This document shows positions 9,105 to 15,293 of a stretch of DNA of 35,574 bases, piece after piece. The stretch comes from Elusimicrobia bacterium GWB2_63_16 (lineage in GTDB: Bacteria; Elusimicrobiota; Elusimicrobia; Elusimicrobiales; UBA9959). The stretch lies in the NCBI GenBank assembly GCA_001799715.1, contig MGTZ01000039.1, positions 1 to 35,574 on the forward strand. The letters are read 5' to 3'. The notes beneath the pieces were generated by a model, which was given only the letters and a program-made list of their open reading frames with translations, was not told the DNA's origin and ran no database searches. Within the stretch, counting starts at the first letter, position 1. Every line of letters starts with the position of its first letter. Position numbers and translations under genes: made by a program.

Positions 9105-9150
9105 ATATTTCGTAACCTCCGTTAAATTTTCTTACCCGAATAGTCTACAA

Positions 9151-9179
9151 GGTCAACCCGACAACGGTGTGTCGGGTTG
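9151..9179 (-). promoter_or_regulatory. Candidate recA -35 element overlapped by a 9-bp dyad
   Basis: CAACCCGAC (9154-9162) and GTCGGGTTG (9171-9179) form a perfect inverted repeat with an 8-nt centre. On the minus strand the proximal arm overlaps TTGACC (9156-9151). The expected -10 region (TAAGAA about 16 nt downstream) is weak. An operator for the neighbouring LexA-family protein is a reasonable inference. The same sequence could also form an RNA hairpin, and the T-tract at 9190-9202 lies on its plus-strand side. The remaining intergenic DNA (9203-9303) is AT-richer and holds a 10-bp palindrome, ATGTTAACAT, at 9221-9230. Confidence 0.45.
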
Positions 9180-9303
9180 CGGCCGGCTATTTTTTTATTT
9201 TTTCGGCCCGTTTCATCATTATGTTAACATTTCCGCTCAGCTTCAAAGATCAACTTCGGCTCAATTCTCATTTAGTATAGACGATTTTTCGGTGCCTGTC
9301 AAG

Positions 9304-9351
9304 TATTAAGGAGATATTGACTTTAGCGCTTTAATATACTATCCTTAATAT
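9304..9351 (+). promoter_or_regulatory. Leaderless promoter and nested dyad (probable autoregulatory operator) of the LexA-family gene
   Basis: TTGACT (9317-9322), a 17-nt spacer, TATCCT (9340-9345) and 6 nt lead to the ATG at 9352; no SD is in position. The whole promoter lies inside an inverted repeat: TATTAAGGA at 9304-9312 and TCCTTAATA at 9342-9350 are perfect arms. Inside them are ATATT/AATAT (9314-9318, 9333-9337) and a central AGCGCT (9325-9330). A repressor dimer bound here would cover both promoter boxes. Confidence 0.7.
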
Positions 9352-10008
9352 ATGCATCCTATACAAGAGAAGCTCCTGAACCTTTCCAAAGAGCGCAATT
9401 TGGCCCAGGCCAGCCTGCGCGAGATGGCCGCCGCCATAGGCCTGCCGGACGAATCCCCCCAGAAGATCAAGCATCACCTGCAGCAGCTGGAGAAAAAAGG
9501 CTTCTTCACTATAGACCGCGCCAAGGGCCTGATGGAAAAAGCCTCCCTGCTGCCCGGGCTGGCCAGCGGCCTGCTGAAAGAGGCCTCCTCTCTTTTCTCC
9601 ATTCCCATAGTCGGCATGGCCAATTGCGGGCCGGCCACGGTTTTCGCCGAGCAGAATTTCGAGGGTTTCCTGCGCGTCTCGGGGCGGCTGCTGGGCCGGA
9701 GCAACCCGGCCGGCCTCTACGCCATCCGGACCAACGGCTCGTCGATGAACCGCGCCGAGATAGCCGGCAAGAAGATAGAGGACGGCGACTACGTGGTGAT
9801 CGACAGCAACAAGCGCGTGCCCGGCAACAACGACATCGTGCTGGCCATCATAGACAACAAGGCCACCATCAAGCGCTTCATAGACGACCGCGCCAACGGC
9901 CAGGTGATCCTCAAGGCCGACTCCTCCCACGATTACGACCCCATCTACCTGCACCCCGACGACGACTTCCTCATCAACGGCAAAGCCGTCGCCGTCATCA
10001 AAAAATAG
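9352..10008 (+). CDS. LexA-family transcriptional repressor (S24 self-cleaving)
   Basis: The N-terminal winged-helix DNA-binding domain spans residues about 1-55 (ASLREMAAAIGLPDESPQKI then HHLQQLEKKGFF, as in LexA). A linker and an S24 peptidase domain follow. The catalytic Ser is Ser131 in TNGSSMNRAEI and the Lys is Lys174 in ATIKRFI. The position of the usual Ala-Gly cleavage bond reads VGMANCGPA, so the scissile bond would be Cys92-Gly93, the pair cut in UmuD. Under DNA damage, RecA filaments would stimulate cleavage and relieve repression. The divergent neighbour is recA and the promoter carries a dyad, both supporting a LexA role; a phage-type repressor is the alternative. Length is 218 aa, near LexA. 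The stop TAG is supplied by the first copy of a palindromic repeat. Confidence 0.88.
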   Translation: MHPIQEKLLNLSKERNLAQASLREMAAAIGLPDESPQKIKHHLQQLEKKGFFTIDRAKGLMEKASLLPGLASGLLKEASSLFSIPIVGMANCGPATVFAEQNFEGFLRVSGRLLGRSNPAGLYAIRTNGSSMNRAEIAGKKIEDGDYVVIDSNKRVPGNNDIVLAIIDNKATIKRFIDDRANGQVILKADSSHDYDPIYLHPDDDFLINGKAVAVIKK

Positions 10009-10050
10009 GGACAGCGCCCTATTTTAAAACTAGGGACAGCGCCCTGTTTT
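10002..10050 (+). repeat. Two tandem palindromic repeats, TAGGGACAGCGCCCTA core
   Basis: Copy 1 (10002-10025) has 9-bp arms AAAATAGGG/CCCTATTTT around ACAGCG. Copy 2 (10026-10050) follows directly and keeps the TAGGGACAGCGCCCT core, with C/G changes in the flanks. The stop codon of the LexA-family gene (10006-10008) lies in copy 1. The look is that of REP-like or small non-autonomous hairpin elements, possibly mobilised by a REP-associated transposase elsewhere in the genome. Confidence 0.75.
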
Positions 10051-10134
10051 CAGTTCTTCCAGCCCTTCAACTCCCCAGGCAAACCAAGAGGAAGGCCTTC
10101 GTCTTCCGCCGCGGGCGTCCACAAAAACTGCGTT

Positions 10135-10162
10135 AAAAAATAGGGCGCTGTCCCTAGTTTTT
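10135..10162 (-). repeat. Third copy of the palindromic repeat, inverted
   Basis: TAGGGCGCTGTCCCTA (10141-10156), flanked by A6 and T5, is the reverse complement of the two copies at 10002-10050. Its flanks combine those of copies 1 and 2. The 84 nt between (10051-10134) contain no gene I can support, so 10002-10162 may be one inserted unit. Confidence 0.72.
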
Positions 10163-10228
10163 ACTTGCCTCCCCGGTGCCGGATTAGGTTTAATTTGACG
10201 GTAGTCAATTGACCGGAGGCAACAACTA

Positions 10229-11173
10229 ATGAAAAACCAACTTATACTTTCCGCCGCCATCGCGCTCTGCGCTGCCGGCTCCGCCGTAGCGGCCGACAAG
10301 GTCATATACGGTTCCGACGACCGCCTGGACATCTACCAGGTCACCGATTCCCGCCTGCTCAAACTGGCCGACTCCACCGTGGGCCTGTTCCAGGCTTCGG
10401 ACGTGTACGTGACCGGCTCCCGCGCGCTGCTTACCACCGAATCCTACGCCGACGGCTACAACCTCTGCAAGGAAGAGCCCTTCTACGAGCAGGTCACCGG
10501 CGCCTTCTGCTCCGGCTCCCTGGTGGCCCCCGACATCATCATGACCGCCGGCCACTGCGTAAAGAGCGCCGACGCCTGCGAGGGCACCAAGTTCGTCTTC
10601 GGCTTCGCGGTAAAGTCCAAGGGCGTGAACCCCTCCGAAGTCCCCGCTTCCGACGTCTACTCCTGCTCCGAGCTGATAGGCCGCGAGCAGGTGGGCACCG
10701 GCGCCGACTGGGCCCTGATACGCCTGGACCGCAAGGTCACCGGCCATGAGCCGCTCAAGTACGACACCTCCGATTCCGTCAAGAACGGCGACCCGCTGGT
10801 GGTCATCGGCCACCCGGCCGGCCTGCCCACCAAGGTAGCCGGCGGCGCCACCGTGCGCGACGCCTCCCCCAAGGGCTACTTCGTGGCCAACCTGGACACC
10901 TACGGCGGCAATTCCGGCTCCGCGGTGTTCAACGCCAAGACCGGCGTGATAGTGGGCATTCTGGTGCGCGGCGAGAACGACTATGTCTACAAGGACGGCT
11001 GCTCCGTCTCCAACGTCTGCCCCTCCACCGGCTGCCGCGGCGAGGACGTGACCAAGCTTAACGCCGTCACCTCCCCCTTCTCCAAGGCCGCCGCCGCCCC
11101 CGCGGCCGAAGCCATGGCCAAGGCTGCCCCCGCCTTCGAACTGCTCAAAGGCCTGACCCCGGAAAACAACTGA
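10229..11173 (+). CDS. Exported trypsin-like serine protease (S1 family)
   Basis: A Sec signal peptide (residues 1 to about 21, AAIALCAAGSAVAA) leads into a chymotrypsin-fold domain. The triad is visible: His109 in MTAGHC, Asp160 in GADWALIRLD and Ser229 in GGNSGSAVF. The IGHPAGLPTKVAGGATV strand is typical of V8/glutamyl-endopeptidase-like bacterial members. Many Cys residues (about 80, 94, 110, 117, 146, then a CSVSNVC and GC cluster near 258-269) suggest disulfides, fitting periplasmic or extracellular action. The mature start VIYGSDDRLDIYQVTDSRLL is shared with the second protease at 13221. The C-terminus is an Ala-rich tail. The ATG has a GGAGG SD at 10215-10219. TTGAC-GGTA-GTCAA (10195-10208) just upstream is a small dyad. 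Confidence 0.9.
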   Translation: MKNQLILSAAIALCAAGSAVAADKVIYGSDDRLDIYQVTDSRLLKLADSTVGLFQASDVYVTGSRALLTTESYADGYNLCKEEPFYEQVTGAFCSGSLVAPDIIMTAGHCVKSADACEGTKFVFGFAVKSKGVNPSEVPASDVYSCSELIGREQVGTGADWALIRLDRKVTGHEPLKYDTSDSVKNGDPLVVIGHPAGLPTKVAGGATVRDASPKGYFVANLDTYGGNSGSAVFNAKTGVIVGILVRGENDYVYKDGCSVSNVCPSTGCRGEDVTKLNAVTSPFSKAAAAPAAEAMAKAAPAFELLKGLTPENN

Positions 11174-11190
11174 TCCGGCCCTCATAAAGG

Positions 11191-11217
11191 ACCCCGGCCC
11201 CGCGGCCGGGGTTTTTT
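11191..11217 (+). terminator. Intrinsic terminator of the first serine protease gene
   Basis: A 9-bp stem ACCCCGGCC/GGCCGGGGT (11191-11199, 11204-11212) is followed by six T. Confidence 0.92.
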
Positions 11218-11310
11218 ATTGCCCCAAAAAAGGCCGCAACTTGCCGGCGGTTTATATGCTAGTATCTAGGCATACCCCTCTAAAAGAGGTCATTTTAAGG
11301 AGATATTAAC

Positions 11311-11559
11311 ATGGCAAACGAGAAATTCATGAAAACGATGCAGCCTGACGCCGAACTGGGCGCCGTCATTGGGAACGAGCCCGTCGCCCGCCCCACCGCC
11401 GTCAAGAAGATCTGGGACTACATCAAGAAGAACAACCTTCAGGACAAGGTCAACAAGCGCAACATCAACGCTGACGAGAAGCTCCTGAAAGTGTTCGCCG
11501 GCAAGAAGCAGGTCACGATGTTCGAACTGGCCGGCATCCTGGGCAAGCACCTGAAATAA
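11311..11559 (+). CDS. SWIB/MDM2-domain protein (82 aa)
   Basis: The whole protein is one SWIB domain: a short N-tail, then RPTAVKKIWDYIKKNNLQD, KRNINADEKLLKVFAGKKQV and MFELAGILGKHL, which match the conserved blocks of eukaryotic SWI/SNF-complex B domains and their small bacterial relatives. Bacterial SWIB proteins are mostly stand-alone and poorly studied; DNA- or chromatin-related roles are proposed, for instance in Chlamydiae. It is strongly basic. The ATG is preceded by an excellent AAGGAG SD at 11297-11302 with 8 nt spacing, suggesting good expression. The leader also contains a small CCTCT/AGAGG hairpin. A dedicated terminator follows, so it is probably monocistronic. Confidence 0.9.
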   Translation: MANEKFMKTMQPDAELGAVIGNEPVARPTAVKKIWDYIKKNNLQDKVNKRNINADEKLLKVFAGKKQVTMFELAGILGKHLK

Positions 11560-11579
11560 GGCGCCCCCGCCCCGCAAAG

Positions 11580-11606
11580 AAGGCCGTCCGCTGGCGGCCT
11601 TTTTTG
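11580..11606 (+). terminator. Intrinsic terminator of the SWIB gene
   Basis: Stem AAGGCCG (11580-11586) with CGGCCTT (11595-11601), then a run of T to 11605. Confidence 0.85.
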
Positions 11607-11653
11607 CTTGGGCCGCCCTTCCAACAGGCCGAGAACCGGCCGCCAGAGGCAAT

Positions 11654-11962
11654 ATGATAGATCTCAAACCCGCGCACCTCAAGAAAGTTAAAAAGATACT
11701 CTCCGGCAGCGTCCCCGAGTACGAAGTCATGGTTTACGGCTCCAGGGCTCAGGGCAAGGCCAAGACCTACTCCTACCTGGACCTGGCCATCATGACCGAC
11801 AAACCGCTGGGCGCCCCGCGCCTGGAGAAGATAGCGGCGGCTTTCGCCGGCGCCAACCTGCCTTTCCGCGTGGAGACCATAGACTGGGCCGCCACCGGGG
11901 CCGGTTTCCGCAAAGAGATAAAAAAAACCGCCATAGTACTGCAGCCGCCCCCGAAGGCCTGA
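11654..11962 (+). CDS. MNT-type nucleotidyltransferase-fold protein with a lost metal Asp
   Basis: A minimal nucleotidyltransferase domain (102 aa) with the GS motif in VMVYGSRAQGKAKTYS and the following LDLAIM strand. The classical motif is hG[GS]...DhDh, with both Asp residues binding magnesium. Here the first Asp is Tyr41 (TAC at 11774-11776) and the second, Asp43, is kept. Typical MntA-type antitoxins transfer AMP or NMP to a HEPN toxin, but no HEPN gene is adjacent. The substitution suggests an inactive or binding-only domain. There is no strong SD (GAGGCAATATG). Terminators on both sides make it a single-gene unit. Confidence 0.8.
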   Translation: MIDLKPAHLKKVKKILSGSVPEYEVMVYGSRAQGKAKTYSYLDLAIMTDKPLGAPRLEKIAAAFAGANLPFRVETIDWAATGAGFRKEIKKTAIVLQPPPKA

Positions 11963-11975
11963 GCCCCCGTGGCAT

Positions 11976-12011
11976 GAGAAAGGCCGCCCCAGGGCGGCCT
12001 TTCTCTTTTTT
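11976..12011 (+). terminator. Intrinsic terminator of the nucleotidyltransferase-fold gene
   Basis: GAGAAAGGCCGCCC pairs with GGGCGGCCTTTCTC over a short CA loop, followed by a T6 tract. Confidence 0.92.
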
Positions 12012-12167
12012 GCCTGCCAAAGGCCATCCTAAGGCCAGCGGGTTGAGCTGGCAGTCTTCGTCCGGAGGCCGCGTTTAGAATGCCATATATCGAACATCGC
12101 CCGCGCCGTCTTCCCCGATGGGCCTATGTTATATGTGGGCCTTAAGGCCTTGTCAATCTGAAGTCAG

Positions 12168-13217
12168 ATGCACAATAATATTCACATGATCAACATAAAG
12201 AACGCTTTCGTTCTGTCGGCGCTGGTTGTTGCGGCAACGGCGCCGGGGGCAGCAGCTCAGGAACTCTCTTTTGACGCGCTTTATAAGAATACGGGGCTGA
12301 TAAACATGTTCCCGGCGGCCGCGCCGGGGGTCCCCAAAGTCCGGGAAACGGCGGAGAAAAACGCCGCCGGCGCGGCGCAGGAGCTGGCTTATGAAGATCT
12401 CCTGGTGGCCCCGCTGTGGAAAGCCGTTCCCGGCGCGGCCGCCGCGGTGGACCTGAAAGAGGGCTTCTCCCCGGCCAGGTACCAGGGGAACCGCAACGTC
12501 TGCAGCGTGTTCGCCACGCTGGGACTGGCCGAATACCTTTTATTGCGGAAAGAAAAAGTAAATGTGGACCTCTCCGAAGAATTCCTTTACTACAACGCCA
12601 AGCTGAAGTTCACCGACTCGCCCGGGCTGCAGGCCTATAAAAAGGAGCAGGGCCTGGTCGGATACGTGGCGGTAGAGGCGTTGACCGGCGGCGTGGTGGC
12701 GGAAAAAGAGTGGCCTTTCCTGGCCGTGCTGCCTCAGCACGTCCCTGTGCCGCCCTTGACCGACCCGGACATGGGAGTGCCCCCGGCCGGTATCTCCGGC
12801 AAAACCCTGCAATACAGCTTCGCCCCGCAGGCGGTGCGCCGCTCCGAGATAAAGCACTTCCTGGCCGCGGAACGCAAACCCGTGGTGATGAACCTGATGC
12901 TTTATTTCGGGAATATCGACAACGCCTCCGGCCGGGTAAAAGACCCCTCCGAAAGCCAGCGCGCCCGGTGTTTCTCCGCGGGCGACAACTGCAGCGGCCA
13001 CGTCGTGCTGCTGACCGGCTATGACCCGGCCGCGAGGGAATATTATTTCCGCAACTCCTGGGGCGCCAATTGGGGAAGAGCCGGTTTTGGCACCGTCTCG
13101 GAAAAATATGTCGTGGAAAACTGCGAATCCTGCCATTTCCTGCCGCAGCTGGGCTCTTTAGGCTGGCGTGCGGTGGCGCTGAACGCCGCCTATGGCTGGT
13201 CCGCCGAGCTGGAATAG
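12168..13217 (+). CDS. Exported papain-like cysteine protease (C1 family)
   Basis: A signal peptide (to about residue 30, ATAPGAAAQ) and a pro-region-like segment (31-95) precede a papain-fold domain. Gln106 and Cys112 are in YQGNRNVCSVFATLGLAEYL, His278 in CSGHVVLLTGYD and Asn296 in FRNSWGANWGRAGFG. The triad and oxyanion Gln are therefore present, although the first motif is a variant of QGxCGSCWAF. Extra Cys pairs (268/275 and the C-terminal CESC) may form disulfides. The next gene, a serine protease, starts 3 nt after the stop, so the two are an operon. The start is uncertain: an ATG at 12186 gives an equally good signal peptide and lies 4 nt after a TAATAT box (12176-12181), with TTGTCA at 12150-12155. 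No SD is seen at either ATG. Confidence 0.88.
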   Translation: MHNNIHMINIKNAFVLSALVVAATAPGAAAQELSFDALYKNTGLINMFPAAAPGVPKVRETAEKNAAGAAQELAYEDLLVAPLWKAVPGAAAAVDLKEGFSPARYQGNRNVCSVFATLGLAEYLLLRKEKVNVDLSEEFLYYNAKLKFTDSPGLQAYKKEQGLVGYVAVEALTGGVVAEKEWPFLAVLPQHVPVPPLTDPDMGVPPAGISGKTLQYSFAPQAVRRSEIKHFLAAERKPVVMNLMLYFGNIDNASGRVKDPSESQRARCFSAGDNCSGHVVLLTGYDPAAREYYFRNSWGANWGRAGFGTVSEKYVVENCESCHFLPQLGSLGWRAVALNAAYGWSAELE

Positions 13218-13220
13218 ACC

Positions 13221-14156
13221 ATGAAAAAAAAGCTCGCGGCCGCTTTTGCCCTGTTTGCATTCACCGCTCCGGTCCTGAACGCTACGGGCCCGGGCCCGCG
13301 GCCCCCTGTGCTGCAGCCGCCAGACCGCCTTATCTTCGGGAGCGACGACCGTGCCGACCGCTACCAAGTCCGGGACGCGCGGCTGCTGGCCGCGGCCGAC
13401 GCCATCTTCACCTTCATTCCCAAGGAAGGGCTGGAGCGGCTGCCCGGCGGAGGATTCGCTTTCAGCAAGAAGCGCACCCACCAGGAATACCTGAACCTGT
13501 GTCCCGGCGAAAAATTCGCGTCGCAGCCGGCGCCCGGGACTTTTTGCACCGGTTTCCTGGCGAAACCCGACGTGGCGGTTACGGCCGGCCACTGCGTGGA
13601 GGACGACGAACTGCAGAATTTCTGCGACAAATATTACCTGGTATTCGATTATTCCATGCAGGGCCAGGACTCGGCGCGGACCACGTTCAACGACTCGCAG
13701 GTATACGCCTGCAGCTCGGTACTGGCGCGCCGGTTCGAAAATACCGCGGCCGCGGATTACGCCATACTGCGGCTTTCACGGCCCGTCATGGACCGCGCCC
13801 CGCTCAGAATTCGGACGTCGGGCAAAGTGGCTTCCAATGCCCGGCTGGCGACCATAGGCCACCCGAAAGGCCTGCCGCAGAAATTTGTCGGCAAAGCCTC
13901 CGTACTCGATAACTCCCCGGCGCTGTTCTTCGGTTCCGACATTGACGCTTTCCACGGCAATTCCGGCGGGCCCGTGATAAATATGGATACGATGGAAGTG
14001 GAAGGCCTGGTTATCCGGGTCTCGGGTTATTACCAGGCGGACGGCGATTACGTCGCCGACCCGGTACGGCAATGCAACAGGCTTTTCGTGACCACCGGTC
14101 AACGCACCAGTCTTCTGATAGAGCGCCCCGCGGTTTTCTCGGACCTGCTGCCGTAA
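13221..14156 (+). CDS. Exported trypsin-like serine protease, second copy
   Basis: A signal peptide (MKKKLAAAFALFAFTAPVLNA) and a Pro-rich linker precede the motif RLIFGSDDRADRYQVRDARL, shared with the protease at 10229. The chymotrypsin-fold triad is His124 (VTAGHC), Asp179 (AADYAILRL) and Ser248 (FHGNSGGPV). IGHPKGLPQKFVGKASV parallels the same strand in the other copy. The two copies are clearly paralogues but diverged: this one lacks the Ala-rich tail and ends with FSDLLP. It starts 3 nt after the papain-like protease stop with only a weak GGAA upstream, so translational coupling is likely. A serine and a cysteine protease exported from one transcript suggests joint protein degradation or a processing cascade outside the cytoplasm. 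Confidence 0.9.
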   Translation: MKKKLAAAFALFAFTAPVLNATGPGPRPPVLQPPDRLIFGSDDRADRYQVRDARLLAAADAIFTFIPKEGLERLPGGGFAFSKKRTHQEYLNLCPGEKFASQPAPGTFCTGFLAKPDVAVTAGHCVEDDELQNFCDKYYLVFDYSMQGQDSARTTFNDSQVYACSSVLARRFENTAAADYAILRLSRPVMDRAPLRIRTSGKVASNARLATIGHPKGLPQKFVGKASVLDNSPALFFGSDIDAFHGNSGGPVINMDTMEVEGLVIRVSGYYQADGDYVADPVRQCNRLFVTTGQRTSLLIERPAVFSDLLP

Positions 14157-14163
14157 CATGCGG

Positions 14164-14187
14164 GCCCGCGCCCGGCCGGGCGCGGGC
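14164..14187. repeat. 24-bp perfect GC palindrome between convergent genes
   Basis: GCCCGCGCCCGG is followed at once by its own reverse complement. It lies between the second protease and the convergent epimerase gene and could stop both transcripts. However, there is no T-tract behind it in either direction (A7 follows on plus), so it is not a standard intrinsic terminator. Confidence 0.7.
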
Positions 14188-14223
14188 TGAAAAAAACATT
14201 CCAAGACTTTCTGACCGGCCGCC

Positions 14224-15261
14224 CTAGGCCCTGCGCAGGCGCGCGAGGATGCGCTCGTCTCTGGCGAAGCCGGGGGCGGAGGCCGGAGCCGGCTGCGGCT
14301 TACCGGCCCTGTCCCGGAGGCGCCAGTCATAAGCGTCCCTGATCCCGCGCTGCAGCCCGTACGCCGGCTGCCAGGCGAGGTCCCTGGCCGCCGCGCTGGT
14401 ATCGTAGTACACGCTCTCGTCGGTAGCGAAGGGGAACACGGGGTCTCTCATGTTATTGAGCTCCTCCGGCTGGAATACCCGCTGCAGGAGGCCCGGATCG
14501 TAAGCCCTGATATCCGCTTTTTTTCCCGCCGCCGCGGCGCATAGCCAAGCAAAACCGGCCGCGGTTACGGTTTCAGGCCCCGCGATGTTGTACGCCTTGC
14601 CGAAAGCGGCCGGGTTCAGCGCCGCCTTTATGAAAGCGTCCGCCAGGTCGTCTACGTGGATGAAGTGCAGCATGTTATGCCCGCCACCCGGGATCAGTAT
14701 CTGCCTTCCCGCTTCGGCGCGGTCAAAGAAGTACGCCTCGCGATAAATGTAATTGAGCGGGCCGTAGATGTACGCCGGCCGGATTATCGTAGCCGGGAAG
14801 GTCCCGTTGGCGAGCAGGGCGCGTTCGCACAGGATCTTGTTGCGGCCGTAGTCCGCGAACGGGTCCCGGCTCTTCCCGAATTCAGAGAGCAGCGGGAAGT
14901 CCTCCCGCACGGGACAGAATTTTATCGCCTCAAAATCGTATACCGCTACAGAGCTGCAGAAAACATAGTGCTTTATCCGCAGGCCGGCCGCGCCCAGCGC
15001 CGCGGCGAAAGACTCCACATCCGCCGGCAGATAGCCGCAGATATCAAAAACGGCGTCAAAGCCGCCGCGCGCGCCGGCTGCCAGCGCTGCCAGGAGTCCA
15101 GCCGCGTCCCTGCGGTCTGCCTTCAGCGCGCGGACCCCGGCGGGCAGCCGGCCTCCGGAGACGCCGCGGTTCAGCGCCGTTACGTCGTGCCCCTGCGCGG
15201 CCAGCTTGTGCGCCAGCCGCAGCCCTACGAATTTTGAGCCGCCGATGATCAGAGTGTTCAT
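14224..15261 (-). CDS. NAD-dependent epimerase/dehydratase (extended SDR)
   Basis: The Rossmann start LIIGGSKFVGLRLAHKLAAQGHDVTALNRG carries the extended-SDR GGxxFVG nucleotide motif. The catalytic pair is in YGRNK (Tyr and Lys three apart, as in YxxxK), with Ser in FCSSVAVYDF. IIRPAYIYGP and the FIHVDDLADAF block are typical of nucleotide-sugar epimerases and related reductases. The substrate cannot be told. The gene lies 32 nt behind glgB on the same strand with GAGG before its ATG, so it is probably co-transcribed with glgB and may act on a sugar or sugar nucleotide. At 345 residues it is full length. Confidence 0.87.
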   Translation of the reverse strand: MNTLIIGGSKFVGLRLAHKLAAQGHDVTALNRGVSGGRLPAGVRALKADRRDAAGLLAALAAGARGGFDAVFDICGYLPADVESFAAALGAAGLRIKHYVFCSSVAVYDFEAIKFCPVREDFPLLSEFGKSRDPFADYGRNKILCERALLANGTFPATIIRPAYIYGPLNYIYREAYFFDRAEAGRQILIPGGGHNMLHFIHVDDLADAFIKAALNPAAFGKAYNIAGPETVTAAGFAWLCAAAAGKKADIRAYDPGLLQRVFQPEELNNMRDPVFPFATDESVYYDTSAAARDLAWQPAYGLQRGIRDAYDWRLRDRAGKPQPAPASAPGFARDERILARLRRA

Positions 15262-15293
15262 TCTTGCCTAGCCTCAGCAATATATCGGGCCGG

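Noticed and set aside
9308-9334. Possible leader peptide: AAGGAG followed by TTG and a five-codon frame ending TAA
   Set aside because: The spacing to TTG is too short, and the same bases serve as the -35 box and dyad arm of the LexA-family promoter.
11963-12167. Search for a tRNA or small RNA between the nucleotidyltransferase and papain-like genes
   Set aside because: Only the terminator and a GGCCTTAAGGCC palindrome (about 12139-12150) were found; there is no cloverleaf or T-loop consensus.
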